Made by a program: the position numbers and the translations under genes. The notes below the pieces were generated by a model. The model worked only from the letters and a program-made list of their open reading frames with translations, was not told where the DNA came from and searched no databases. This document shows positions 6,996 to 15,575 of a stretch of 64,000 nt of DNA, piece after piece; position 1 is the first letter of the stretch; the number at the start of each line of letters is the position of its first letter. The DNA is from an uncultured Prevotella sp. (GTDB taxonomy: Bacteria; Bacteroidota; Bacteroidia; Bacteroidales; Bacteroidaceae), in NCBI GenBank assembly GCA_934196725.1, contig CAKPWR010000003.1:7608-71607 (forward strand). The letters are read 5' to 3'.

Positions 6996-8759
6996 CTACT
7001 GCTTTTTGCCGAACAGCAAATCATAGTCGCGCTGGGCTGCTGGCTTGGTCCATGCTTCCGGTACGAACTTCCAGTTATTGTTTGCCTTTGCCTCGATAGT
7101 GCCCATCTTTTCGATGGCTTCCATCAGATAGTAGCGCTGGTCGCGCTTGCTGCGGTAGATGATTCGGCTGTCCAGACTGTCTTTCGGAATGCCGGCTCCG
7201 CGAGTGAGAAGTTCACCGCCACCGTTGCCTCGATAGCTGTTTACGGCTACATTGTACCATTTCTTTTCATCGAAAGGCTGACCGTTGCTCATGCGCAGAA
7301 TCTTCACCTTCTCACCGTCTGGCTTTGTAACATCCACTTCGTAGTCGATTCCGGCTGCACTGTCAAAGTTGAAGGAGAGGTTCTTGAAGCCCAGGCGCTG
7401 CTGATCGCCCTTGGTCTGAGTGTCGAGCAGAAGCAGATGATCGTCAGGACTCTTCATCGTGTTCACCCAGAGGTCATAACTCATCTCCAGATGCTTGCGG
7501 ATCTCTTCACCGGTAAGGCGCATCACGTAGAGCTGATTCTCATATTTATAGAGGTTGAACATGTCGCTCACGTAGATGGGACCTGCGTTGATGGTGGAGT
7601 TGAACTGGAGTGGGGCGTTGAAGGCGATGTCTGCCTTGGTGATTTCGAGCTGCAGGTTGAGGATGAAATCATTGAAGGCGCAGCTTCCGAAGAACGATTC
7701 ACGGCTGTGGATGGTGTTCTTGAAAGTACCAATCTGCTTGCCCACATACTGGTTGATTTCTGCAATCTGAGGCTCGAAAGCCTTCATGAAATCCTCATCG
7801 ATAGGACATTTTGTCACATCGGCAAGATTTCCTACCACTTTCTTGTCAGTCACTACATACTGCTTCTTGCCGTTCACCTTCTTCCTGTTGAGGGTCAGAG
7901 TAATCTCTGCATCCGCCACGGAGAGGGCGTTGTTGGCTGGGTCGAGACAAACCACTGGCTTGCCTTCCACATTGGTAACCGTCTCGTTGTAACGGGTATG
8001 GTCGTGACCGAAGAGCACCATGTCGAAACCTGGCACTTCTTTTGCTACTCTGAGCGAAGCATCCTCTTCATATTCCGGGGTGACGATTCCACCGTCCTTA
8101 CCACTATGGAAGACGCCAATCACCACGTCCGGCTTCTCGTTCTCTTGGATGTGCTTCATCCATTTTTGGGCGCTGGTTACCATGTTTTCGAAATGAAGAC
8201 CGCTCCAGAGATTCTCTGTCAGCCAGTTAGGAATGGCTGGGGTCAACATGCCGAGAACGGCAATCTTCACACCCTCACGGTTCAGGATGATGTAAGGCTT
8301 GACGTAAGGCTCTCCAGTCTTGGTGTCGATGATGTTGGCGCCAAGAACAGGGCAGTTCAACTCCTTGATCCACTTGTCGTAAACTGGATGACCGGTCTCA
8401 ACATCATGATTACCGAACGCCTGCGCATCATACTTCATGTAGTTGACCACATCCGAAGCCACGTTGCGAGCCTGGGTGTTCACATAATTATAATAGTAGC
8501 AGGTAGGCTGTCCCTGCAGGATGTCGCCATTTTCCAGGAGGATTACATTGTCCTTGTACGTCTTTCGGAGGTCGTTGACGTATGAAGAAACTCTAGCCAA
8601 GGTTCCAGCCTTTGGCTTCCGGTTGATGAAATCGTATGGGAAGAAGGAACCGTGGACGTCGCTCGTCTCGATTACTCTCAGTTTTACGGTACGTTGCTGT
8701 GCCATAGCGGGTGAATTGATGGTGAGCGCCAGCAAGAGCGCTGCAAATACTTGTTTCAT
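6996..8759 (-). CDS. Secreted 5'-nucleotidase/2',3'-cyclic phosphodiesterase-like metallophosphatase
   Basis: Exported enzyme of 587 residues that should remove phosphate from nucleotides outside the cytoplasm. The signal peptide is MKQVFAALLLALTINSPAMA. The N-terminal metallophosphatase domain carries the dimetal motifs SDVHGSFFPYD, ENGDILQGQP, FGNHDVETG, GVFHSGKDGG and FGHDHTRY. The C-terminal 5'-nucleotidase domain (about 340-560) contains the substrate-stacking region NSYRGNGGGELL. Bacteroidota homologues are annotated as UshA- or CpdB-like; which substrate is preferred cannot be decided here. A minus-strand TACTTTTG -10-like box lies at 8786-8793. Confidence 0.92.
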   Translation of the reverse strand: MKQVFAALLLALTINSPAMAQQRTVKLRVIETSDVHGSFFPYDFINRKPKAGTLARVSSYVNDLRKTYKDNVILLENGDILQGQPTCYYYNYVNTQARNVASDVVNYMKYDAQAFGNHDVETGHPVYDKWIKELNCPVLGANIIDTKTGEPYVKPYIILNREGVKIAVLGMLTPAIPNWLTENLWSGLHFENMVTSAQKWMKHIQENEKPDVVIGVFHSGKDGGIVTPEYEEDASLRVAKEVPGFDMVLFGHDHTRYNETVTNVEGKPVVCLDPANNALSVADAEITLTLNRKKVNGKKQYVVTDKKVVGNLADVTKCPIDEDFMKAFEPQIAEINQYVGKQIGTFKNTIHSRESFFGSCAFNDFILNLQLEITKADIAFNAPLQFNSTINAGPIYVSDMFNLYKYENQLYVMRLTGEEIRKHLEMSYDLWVNTMKSPDDHLLLLDTQTKGDQQRLGFKNLSFNFDSAAGIDYEVDVTKPDGEKVKILRMSNGQPFDEKKWYNVAVNSYRGNGGGELLTRGAGIPKDSLDSRIIYRSKRDQRYYLMEAIEKMGTIEAKANNNWKFVPEAWTKPAAQRDYDLLFGKKQ

Positions 8760-8785
8760 ATTACTAAATTGTTATTATTACTTTG

Positions 8786-8793
8786 CAAAAGTA
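8786..8793 (-). promoter_or_regulatory. -7 box of the 5'-nucleotidase promoter
   Basis: Complement of CAAAAGTA gives TACTTTTG, an exact TAnnTTTG box 27 bp upstream of the ATG. No good TTTG box is seen at the expected spacing, so only this half is supported. Confidence 0.45.
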
Positions 8794-8853
8794 CAAAAAA
8801 GTTGGCAATTACGGCATACTTTTTGTTGGATAATTCAAAAAATAATTAAAAAT

Positions 8854-8860
8854 AGGAGGT
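8854..8860 (+). promoter_or_regulatory. Strong Shine-Dalgarno site
   Basis: AGGAGGT eight bases before the J-protein ATG. Most genes here have A-rich leaders without such a site, so this decides the start and suggests strong translation. Confidence 0.8.
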
Positions 8861-8868
8861 ATAAGAAT

Positions 8869-9663
8869 ATGGCATTCGTAGATTATTACAAAATTCTTGG
8901 TGTTGACAAGAACATCCCTCAGAAGGATGTTCGAGCAGCCTATCGTAAGAGAGCTAAGCAGTTTCATCCAGACTTGCACCCTAACGACCCGAAGGCTAAG
9001 GCTAAGTTCCAGGCTTTGAACGAGGCGTATGAGGTGTTGTCTGATCCAGATAAGCGTGCCAAATACGATCAGTTTGGCGAGAACTGGAAGAACGCCGGTG
9101 GCTTCGGTGGTGGTGGATTTGGTGGCGGCAGTGCCGGTGGCGGCAATCCGTTTGAGGGCTTCGACTTCAGCAGTTTCGGAAGTGGTGGAGGTGGATTCTC
9201 CAGCTTCTTCGAAAATCTCTTTGGCGGCGGCCGTTCCCGCAGCAGTCAGGGCGGTTCTGGTTTCGGTGGCTTCGGTGGTTTTGGCGGTTTCGGCGGAGCT
9301 GGTGGAGCCAATGCCGGTTATGGCGCAGGTGCTGACTTCGGTACTGGCGGTTGCAACGGTGGCTGCGGCGGTCAGCAAGGTGCTCGAACCAATAATGGCG
9401 AGATGAACATGAACGTGAACATCGACATGTATACTGCCTTGTTGGGTGGAGAAGGAATCATTACGCTGAGCAACGGTTCGAAGATCAAGTTGAAGATTAA
9501 GCCTGAGACTCAGAATGGCACGAAGGTTCGTGTTCGTGGCAAGGGTTTCGACCGTGGCGATGGAACATTCGGTGATCTGATGATTACCTATAACGTGAAG
9601 TTGCCAACCGGCTTGAATGACAGACAGAAAGAGTTGCTTCGCCAGATGAAGGAGGCAAAGTAG
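8869..9663 (+). CDS. Short DnaJ/CbpA-like J-domain co-chaperone
   Basis: Protein of 264 residues. The J domain (about 1-68) has DYYKILGVD and the HPD motif at 33-35, needed to stimulate DnaK ATPase. A very long Gly/Phe-rich region (about 75-180) follows, with a small Cys cluster GGCNGGCGG. The C-terminus (about 182-264, containing VRVRGKGFDRGDGTFGDLMI) looks like a single client-binding beta domain, where CbpA has two. The start is set by a strong AGGAGGT ribosome-binding site at 8854-8860, unusual in this window; the frame is open further upstream but lacks the family there. It is followed by a palindromic repeat. Confidence 0.92.
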   Translation: MAFVDYYKILGVDKNIPQKDVRAAYRKRAKQFHPDLHPNDPKAKAKFQALNEAYEVLSDPDKRAKYDQFGENWKNAGGFGGGGFGGGSAGGGNPFEGFDFSSFGSGGGGFSSFFENLFGGGRSRSSQGGSGFGGFGGFGGFGGAGGANAGYGAGADFGTGGCNGGCGGQQGARTNNGEMNMNVNIDMYTALLGGEGIITLSNGSKIKLKIKPETQNGTKVRVRGKGFDRGDGTFGDLMITYNVKLPTGLNDRQKELLRQMKEAK

Positions 9664-9683
9664 AGGTCAGAAGCAGATTTGCC

Positions 9684-9820
9684 CCACACGCCCTGAAAGG
9701 GCAGAAACTCCTAGCCCAGGGCAACGCCCTGGGTATTAAGGATATAAACAAAACGCCCTGTAAGGGCAAAAGCTTTAAAACAAGTCATTGGAACTTGAAA
9801 GCTTTTGTTCTTACAGGGCA
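9684..9820. repeat. GC-rich palindromic (REP-like) element, second copy
   Basis: Shares CACACGCCCTGAAAGGGCAG, CCCAGGGCAACGCCCTGGG and ACGCCCTGTAAGGGCAAAAG with the element at 4644-4843, then a reverse half ending CTTACAGGGC. It fills the gap between the convergent J-protein and zinc-ribbon genes. Confidence 0.88.
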
Positions 9821-9856
9821 TTTTTTATTTCCCATTTTTTTATTTTCCCATATCTT

Positions 9857-11161
9857 TTATTCAGCAGGAGTTACCTTCGACATGTTGAATGATGAAATCT
9901 TCAGGTCAGGAGAAACGGTGCTCGAAATCTTGAACAGCTGTTCGTGCTTGGAACCGTCCGTCTTGTCAACTGCCTGCTTGGCAGTGAACACCACCTGATA
10001 TTCATATTCACTGTCACCAATCTCTCGCTTCTTGATCTGATAATCGTTGTTAATGTGCCAGTTCATGTTGGCAACATCCTCCTTATAAAGCTTGTCCATA
10101 AAGGTAACGACATCCGATTTCGGTGCAGAGTTCTTGCCCAGCAGTGAAGAGAGAATGTCTTCGCAGTTGGCGAGCAATCCGTCTCCGTCACGGGAGTTGA
10201 TGCTCTGGAAGAACTGGCGATACAAACCAGTAATAAATTCCTTTTCTTCCGGCTGCAGGTCACGTCCCTTCACCTTCTTCAAGGCATTCTCAGCCTCTTC
10301 GATGTGCGAACCGTCTCTGTGCGCATCCAGATAAGTCTGGTAAGCATCAGCAGTGTCAGCATTCTTTGCCACGTTCCAGTCGATGGAATCAATCTTGTTG
10401 ATGGCTTCCTGCTTATGTATGCTGTTTGGATATTTCTGAAGGTAAGCCTGCAATGCGTCTTTCGAACCGCTCACTACCGCATTGGTCCAATCCTGATCGT
10501 TCTGCTTCAGCAGCTCGAGATGAGCCGTGATGGAATCGCGATGGGCTTCGTCTGCATCCTTGTAGGTGTCCAGATAACTCTGGAGAACCATCGGGTCAGT
10601 ACTCTGCATGGCGTATTCGTAAGCTTCCATCTCCTTGTTCTTGTTGGCATTGTCATAGAAGTAATATAGGATTCCGCAGACGAGGATAGAGAAGATGAGC
10701 GAGATGATCAGGATGCTTCGGGTGCTCATTTTCTTCTCCGGTTCTTTGTTTTCTGGATTCTGCTCGCCTCCGTTTCCATTGGCTGCCGTTGGATGTACGG
10801 GTGGAGGTGGAGGAGTTGCAGGCATTCCAGGGCTTGCTGACATTCCAGGTCTTTCCGTCATTCCAGATTTTCCGGTCTGCTGCATGGATTGTCTTACAGG
10901 CTGCTGTACTGGAGCAACAGATTCCACTGGCTGTGCAGTTTGTACCGGTGCAGAAGGAGTAGGAGTGATTCCGTTCCTGCCGCCTACCAATGCCGGATTA
11001 GGAGTCTGGCAGTTCGGACACATTTCAAGATAGTTGAAATAAACCTCTCCGCAGTTAGGGCATTTTGTGATTTTGCCCGCTATCTCTACACCGCAGCTTG
11101 GACATGTTGGTGCTTTGTCGCTAATTTGGCGTCCACATTCTGGACATTTTATAATTGCCAT
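9857..11161 (-). CDS. Double zinc-ribbon, single-pass membrane protein
   Basis: Protein of 434 residues with two four-Cys zinc ribbons at the N-terminus (Cys6/9/20/23 and Cys34/37/48/51), a Pro/Gln/Met-rich linker (about 55-140), one membrane segment at about 149-168 (ILIISLIFSILVCGILYYF) and an extracytoplasmic part. That part (170-300) has helical, TPR-like repeats with spacing seen in AYEYAMQSTDPMVLQSYLDTY and QAYLQKYPNSIHKQEAINKID. The last ~110 residues resemble an NTF2-like fold (EFITGLYRQFFQSIN, YEYQVVFTAK). The zinc ribbons would be cytoplasmic. Such proteins are common and poorly characterised; a sensing or scaffolding role is a guess. Confidence 0.8.
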   Translation of the reverse strand: MAIIKCPECGRQISDKAPTCPSCGVEIAGKITKCPNCGEVYFNYLEMCPNCQTPNPALVGGRNGITPTPSAPVQTAQPVESVAPVQQPVRQSMQQTGKSGMTERPGMSASPGMPATPPPPPVHPTAANGNGGEQNPENKEPEKKMSTRSILIISLIFSILVCGILYYFYDNANKNKEMEAYEYAMQSTDPMVLQSYLDTYKDADEAHRDSITAHLELLKQNDQDWTNAVVSGSKDALQAYLQKYPNSIHKQEAINKIDSIDWNVAKNADTADAYQTYLDAHRDGSHIEEAENALKKVKGRDLQPEEKEFITGLYRQFFQSINSRDGDGLLANCEDILSSLLGKNSAPKSDVVTFMDKLYKEDVANMNWHINNDYQIKKREIGDSEYEYQVVFTAKQAVDKTDGSKHEQLFKISSTVSPDLKISSFNMSKVTPAE

Positions 11162-11195
11162 AGTTTTATTTAAAGTTTATATTGAGTATAATGTT

Positions 11196-11882
11196 TTATC
11201 GATGTCTGAATCTGATTTCTCTCAGCCTGTGCCTTCCCATGAACCGGCTCTTGTCGACATAACCATTGATTCCGTTCAGCCTGCCTTTACCGGTATACTG
11301 CCACATCTCGAAGTCTCTGCCGTCTGCCAGCACTGGTTCGCGCTTGGTGTATTGGGCAATCATGAGCTTGTAGCTGTCAAGCTTGCCCAGCAGGTAATGG
11401 TCGTAGAAGTTGGCTCCGGTATAGATGAGCGGCTTCTGTTTGTATGCTTTCTCTACCAGATGCAGGAACTTGAACAGCGAATCGCAGAACTCTTCGGTGT
11501 TCAGTCCGCTCTTGGTTTCTACGTCTATCATCGGCAGCAGATCCTGGTCGCCCGGTCGGCATTGTGCCATGAAATTCTCCAGCTGCGTCTGCTGTGGAAT
11601 CTTGGCACGGTAGAAGTGATAGGAACCTACCTTGAGACCGTAACGGTGAGCCAGGTCGATGTTCTTCTTATACTTGGCGTCCACGTTGGTTCCACCTTCT
11701 GTTGCTTTCAGATAGACATAAGCCATCTTGGAGTTATCACCTACAGTTTCCCAAAAGACATTTCCTTGGTAATGGCTGAGGTCAATACCATGCACATGGG
11801 TGCAGGTATCTTCACATTGCACTTGAGCATGAAGCCCAAGGGTAAATATTATGGTAATAATTGTTATGATACTTCTTTTCAT
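11196..11882 (-). CDS. GH25-family lysozyme-like muramidase
   Basis: Secreted protein of 228 residues from ATG 11882, with signal peptide MKRSIITIITIIFTLGLHAQ. The GH25 fold is clear: HGIDLSHYQGNVFWETV at the first strand, YLKATEGGTNVDAKYKKN, the lateral motif YGLKVGSYHFYRA, the catalytic DxE in LLPMIDVETKSG, and the closing FEMWQYTGKG. GH25 enzymes cleave the MurNAc-GlcNAc bond of peptidoglycan. An in-frame ATG at 11918 would add MNISDVFRIFAV, but that DNA also holds a terminator hairpin and a TATCTTTG promoter box, so the shorter start is preferred. Confidence 0.9.
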   Translation of the reverse strand: MKRSIITIITIIFTLGLHAQVQCEDTCTHVHGIDLSHYQGNVFWETVGDNSKMAYVYLKATEGGTNVDAKYKKNIDLAHRYGLKVGSYHFYRAKIPQQTQLENFMAQCRPGDQDLLPMIDVETKSGLNTEEFCDSLFKFLHLVEKAYKQKPLIYTGANFYDHYLLGKLDSYKLMIAQYTKREPVLADGRDFEMWQYTGKGRLNGINGYVDKSRFMGRHRLREIRFRHR

Positions 11883-11887
11883 AACTG

Positions 11888-11895
11888 CAAAGATA
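11888..11895 (-). promoter_or_regulatory. -7 box just before the GH25 gene
   Basis: Complement of CAAAGATA gives TATCTTTG, a perfect box that ends only 5 bp from the ATG at 11882. If used, the transcript would be leaderless or nearly so. No clear TTTG partner is seen. Confidence 0.4.
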
Positions 11896-11901
11896 CGAAA
11901 A

Positions 11902-11925
11902 ACGTCTGATATATTCATCAGACGT
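11902..11925 (-). terminator. Terminator after the 11956-12651 gene
   Basis: Perfect 9-bp inverted repeat ACGTCTGAT/ATCAGACGT around a 6-base loop, followed on the minus strand by TTTTTCG. It separates the gene at 11956-12651 from the GH25 gene. Confidence 0.75.
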
Positions 11926-11955
11926 GTTCGTTTTTTATATAAATTTTATATTTCA

Positions 11956-12651
11956 CTATTCTTCGATTTCCGAAAGTGAACGGAAGAAGTTGTTCATGAA
12001 ATTACTCATAGTCTCTATCGGAGCATACTGCAGGAAGCGCATGCTTCGGCGCAGATTCTTGCGCATGGTGCCTCCGGTAGTATGTACGAAGCCGGCATTG
12101 TTCTGCTCAAACTGGATGTCCTGATGCTCCGTAATGTTGTAATAGAGCGAGCGTAGTGTCTGCTTGTAGGCGCCTGGCTCTACGTGGCGCACGAATGGAA
12201 TTTCGTCCTGCTCAAAGTCGAAGAAGGTGATGAGCACGCTTCCTTCAAGCTGTGCGATGCGCTGGATGCGAAGCTTGGCAAGCCATTTCTCCAGCTTCAC
12301 GAAGTCTACCTTGTCACCTTTCGTACGAAGGTAGTTGCCCAGCTGTATGATTCCCTTCAGATTGATTCCATTCTTCAGGATGCTGTTCACGTTGCCCACG
12401 ATGATGCGCAGCAGGTAGACGGTTTCTATTGAAGTGTCAATAGCATGACGTTCGTCATCTTGTATCTTAGAAAGACGGCGATTCAGAAAGCTGTTGCTCA
12501 TGCGAACTTCTCCCTCAGGAATGTCGCTGAGGTTCTTCATCATCTGGGCAATCTTCTGCATCTTGAAGGTTGTCATTGGTTCAAGTTCTTCGTTGGTTCC
12601 GAAATTCTCGGAACGCAGCTTGATGAAAAGATTTCTCTGTAAAAAGTCCAT
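11956..12651 (-). CDS. Conserved hypothetical protein, possibly related to NTP_transf_5 C-terminus
   Basis: Protein of 231 residues with no signal peptide or membrane segment, rich in charged helices. I do not recognise it firmly. The stretch NGINLKGIIQLGNYLRTKGDKVDFVKLEKW followed by RIQRIAQLEGSVLITFFDFEQDEIPF resembles, by eye, the C-terminal helical part of the uncharacterised nucleotidyltransferase family NTP_transf_5, but the N-terminal catalytic GS and DxD motifs are absent. It begins 30 bp after the NhaC-like gene on the same strand and could be the last gene of the uxaA operon; a terminator hairpin follows at 11902-11925. Function unknown. Confidence 0.75.
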   Translation of the reverse strand: MDFLQRNLFIKLRSENFGTNEELEPMTTFKMQKIAQMMKNLSDIPEGEVRMSNSFLNRRLSKIQDDERHAIDTSIETVYLLRIIVGNVNSILKNGINLKGIIQLGNYLRTKGDKVDFVKLEKWLAKLRIQRIAQLEGSVLITFFDFEQDEIPFVRHVEPGAYKQTLRSLYYNITEHQDIQFEQNNAGFVHTTGGTMRKNLRRSMRFLQYAPIETMSNFMNNFFRSLSEIEE

Positions 12652-12681
12652 ATCGCCTGATTTTTAAATGATATTTTCTGT

Positions 12682-13992
12682 TTAATTATATCTCTTCGGA
12701 TAGCGGAAGATGATTGCGAGGAGTGCAGCAATACCGATGGCTACCGGATAGTAGAGATAGGGCAGAATGTCCATCGGACTGATTCCTGCCAGACCGGCTG
12801 CCAGAAGCATCTGAACTCCGTAGGGAATCATGCCCTGCACCATGCACGAGAAGGTGTCGAGGATGCTGGCTGCCTTGCGGTTGTCAACGCCAAACTTATC
12901 GCCTATCTTCTTTGCGATATTTCCCACCGTCAGGATTGCCACCGTGTTGTTGGCTGTGCAGATGTTCACCAGCGATACGAGCGCAGCAATAGAGAGTTCG
13001 GCTCCACGCTTGCCGTGAACACGGGCGGTAATCTTGTCGATGATATAGTTGATTCCTCCGTTCTCCCGGATGATTTCCAGCATTCCGCCTGCCATCATGG
13101 CGATAATCACCAGCTCGCCCATGCCCGTGATTCCATTGCCCATTGCCGAGAACCAGCCGAACAGGTCGTAGGAGAGGGGAGAACCGAGATAATGACTTGC
13201 CACGCCGATGGCGCCGCAGAGTATCGTGCCCATTGCCAGGACTGCCATCACGTTCATGCCGGCTATGGCGCAGACGAGTACCAATATATAAGGTAATACC
13301 TTGATGTATTCCACTTCTGCAATGTCGGTTGGAGCCTGAAGACCGATTCCCATCACGGCATAGACGCCGAGGATGATGAGGGCTGCTGGACCCACGATGA
13401 GCGAATTCACCCTGAACTTGTCACTCATCCGGCAACCTTGCGTCTGAGTTGCCACCACAGTCGTATCAGAGATGAACGAGAGGTTGTCGCCAAAATAGGC
13501 TCCACCCACGATGATGGCGGTCATCATGCCTACATTGCCGTGCATGGAACTGGCCAGTCCGGCTGCTATAGGAACCAGCGCCACCACCGTTCCTACGCTG
13601 GTACCGATGGAGACGGAAATGAAGCAAGCCGCCAGGAAAAGGCCGGGAAGAATCATGCTGGCAGGCAGGACGCTCAGCGCCAGGTTTACGGTGGCGTCTA
13701 CTGCCCCCATCGCCTTTGCCGATGCTGCGAACGCACCTGCCAGTACGTATATCCACAACATGAGCATCAGGTTGTTGGCGCCAGCACCTTTGCTGTAGGT
13801 GTCCACTCGCTTCTTGATGGGCATTCCACCCGAAATCGCCACGGCATAGATACTGGATATCATGAATGCCACGGTGAGCGACAAGTTGGTGTCCTTGTGA
13901 GTCACATCCGTAGAATAGATGGTGAACGCTGCGATGAGGACAATCAGCAGAAATAACGGCGAAAGCGCCAGCAAACCTTTTTTATTACTCAT
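12682..13992 (-). CDS. NhaC-family Na+/H+ antiporter-like transporter
   Basis: Integral membrane protein of 436 residues with about 11 hydrophobic segments. NhaC-family signs are AISGGMPIKKRVDTYSKG, FISVSIGTSVGTVVALVPIA and the charged, conserved GGAYFGDNLSFISDTTVVATQTQGC. Known NhaC proteins exchange Na+ for H+, and relatives exchange organic acids such as malate and lactate. The gene starts 15 bp after uxaA on the same strand, so it is very probably cotranscribed with a hexuronate-pathway enzyme. A role in moving an organic acid, or in restoring ions during acid-sugar uptake, is inference. Confidence 0.87.
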   Translation of the reverse strand: MSNKKGLLALSPLFLLIVLIAAFTIYSTDVTHKDTNLSLTVAFMISSIYAVAISGGMPIKKRVDTYSKGAGANNLMLMLWIYVLAGAFAASAKAMGAVDATVNLALSVLPASMILPGLFLAACFISVSIGTSVGTVVALVPIAAGLASSMHGNVGMMTAIIVGGAYFGDNLSFISDTTVVATQTQGCRMSDKFRVNSLIVGPAALIILGVYAVMGIGLQAPTDIAEVEYIKVLPYILVLVCAIAGMNVMAVLAMGTILCGAIGVASHYLGSPLSYDLFGWFSAMGNGITGMGELVIIAMMAGGMLEIIRENGGINYIIDKITARVHGKRGAELSIAALVSLVNICTANNTVAILTVGNIAKKIGDKFGVDNRKAASILDTFSCMVQGMIPYGVQMLLAAGLAGISPMDILPYLYYPVAIGIAALLAIIFRYPKRYN

Positions 13993-14007
13993 GTTTCAAA
14001 TTAAATG

Positions 14008-15504
14008 TTACAATGTTACTCCATTCTTGAAAATGGAGATCTCGCTGTAGCCGTTCTTCTCGTTGCGGGCTTCCTCGCCACTGGCTACGGCGATAATCTT
14101 ATCGATAAACTTGCGTACGAGATCCTTCATCTCCGTACCTTCCACCAGTTCACCGGCATTGAAGTCAATCCAGTTTGGCTTGTTCTTTGCCAGGTTGCTG
14201 TTGGTAGAAATCTTCATGGTTGGTACGAAGGTGCCGAATGGCGTTCCACGACCGGTGGTGAAGAGTACGAGCTGACAACCGGCAGAAGCCAATGCTGTAG
14301 CAGCTACAAGGTCATTGCCTGGAGCTGAGAGCAGGTTGAGACCTGTTGTCTCCAAACGGTCGCCATACTGCAATACGCCGCTGACCGGAGCACGGCCACA
14401 CTTCTGTGTACAGCCCAGCGCCTTGTCTTCGAGGGTAGAGATTCCACCAGCCTTGTTGCCTGGAGAAGGATTCTCGCCAACTGGCTCACCGTGGCTGAGG
14501 AAGTATTCCTTGAAGTCGTTGATCAGGTGAACAGTCTTGTCGAAGAGTTCCTTGTTCTCGCAACGGTTCATCAGGATAGTCTCTGCACCAAACATCTCTG
14601 GCACCTCAGTGAGGATAGATGTTCCGCCCTGAGCTACCAGCCAGTCTGAGAATTCACCTACCAGTGGGTTAGCTGTAATACCGCTGAAGCCGTCAGAACC
14701 GCCACACTTCAAACCAACGCGGAGCTTGCTGACAGGCACGTCCTCACGCTTGTCTTCCTTAGCCTTCTGATAGAGATCACGGAGCAGCTTCATGCCTTCC
14801 TCCAGCTCATCGCCTTCAACCTTCTGTGTTACAAGCAGTTTGATGCGGTCCTTGTCGTAGTCGCCGAGCATCTCCATGAATGCGTCAGCCTGGTTGTTCT
14901 CGCAACCGAGAGAGAGTACGAGCACAGCGCCTGCATTTGGATGCAAGCAGATGTCGCGCAAAACCTTACGGGTGTTCTCATGGTCGCCTGAAAGCTGAGA
15001 GCAGCCGTAGTTGTGGTGCCATGCGTGGATAGCGTCGATTCCCTCGCAGTTGGTCTCCTTCTTCAGGAGTTCAACCAGTTTCTCTGCGATTCCGTTCACG
15101 CAACCTACTGTAGGAACCACCCAAATCTCGTTTCTTACACCTACTTCGCCGTTCTTGCGTACGAATCCCTTGAAGGTACGGTTCTCCTGTGCGATGCTCA
15201 ACTGCTCGTCTACAGGATTGTAGGTGTACTCCAATGTGCCGGCGAGATTGGTCTTGAGATTATTCTCATTCACCCATTCGCCCTGCTTCAGGTCCTGCTT
15301 TGCATGACCGATAGGATAACCGTACTTGATGATGTCAGTACCCTCGGCAGCATCGTCAATGAGCACCTTATGTCCAGCAGGAGTATCCTGCAACAGGGTG
15401 ATGGTCTTACCATCTACCTCAATCACTTCGCCCTTCTTCATTGGGCGCAAGCAAACCACTACCGAGTCGGCAGGGTTAATCTTGATAAAGCTTGATAGTT
15501 TCAT
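14008..15504 (-). CDS. uxaA: Altronate dehydratase
   Basis: Converts D-altronate to 2-keto-3-deoxygluconate in galacturonate breakdown. It has 498 residues, the full length. An N-terminal SAF domain (KINPADSVVVCLRPMKKGEVIEV, about 1-95) precedes the dehydratase domain with GYPIGHAKQ, WVVPTVGCVNGIAEK, GCSQLSGDHENT, LKCGGSDGFSGITANPLVG and FTTGRGTPFGTFVPTMK. Downstream neighbours are the NhaC-like gene; upstream on the same strand is the LacI regulator, and the next two steps (kdgK, eda) are encoded divergently. The isomerase and reductase (uxaC, uxaB) are not in the window. The leading gap of 71 bp from lacI allows cotranscription. Confidence 0.94.
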   Translation of the reverse strand: MKLSSFIKINPADSVVVCLRPMKKGEVIEVDGKTITLLQDTPAGHKVLIDDAAEGTDIIKYGYPIGHAKQDLKQGEWVNENNLKTNLAGTLEYTYNPVDEQLSIAQENRTFKGFVRKNGEVGVRNEIWVVPTVGCVNGIAEKLVELLKKETNCEGIDAIHAWHHNYGCSQLSGDHENTRKVLRDICLHPNAGAVLVLSLGCENNQADAFMEMLGDYDKDRIKLLVTQKVEGDELEEGMKLLRDLYQKAKEDKREDVPVSKLRVGLKCGGSDGFSGITANPLVGEFSDWLVAQGGTSILTEVPEMFGAETILMNRCENKELFDKTVHLINDFKEYFLSHGEPVGENPSPGNKAGGISTLEDKALGCTQKCGRAPVSGVLQYGDRLETTGLNLLSAPGNDLVAATALASAGCQLVLFTTGRGTPFGTFVPTMKISTNSNLAKNKPNWIDFNAGELVEGTEMKDLVRKFIDKIIAVASGEEARNEKNGYSEISIFKNGVTL

Positions 15505-15575
15505 ACTGTAGTTGTTTTTATATATTTATAATATGTTTATATTCAAATACTTATTTCCTTCAATCAGAATCTTTT

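Noticed and set aside
6942-8585. A 547-codon open frame on the plus strand opposite the 5'-nucleotidase gene.
   Set aside because: It is the antisense shadow of a clear secreted metallophosphatase; the translation has no family pattern and is His/Val/Leu-rich as expected for an opposite-frame artefact.
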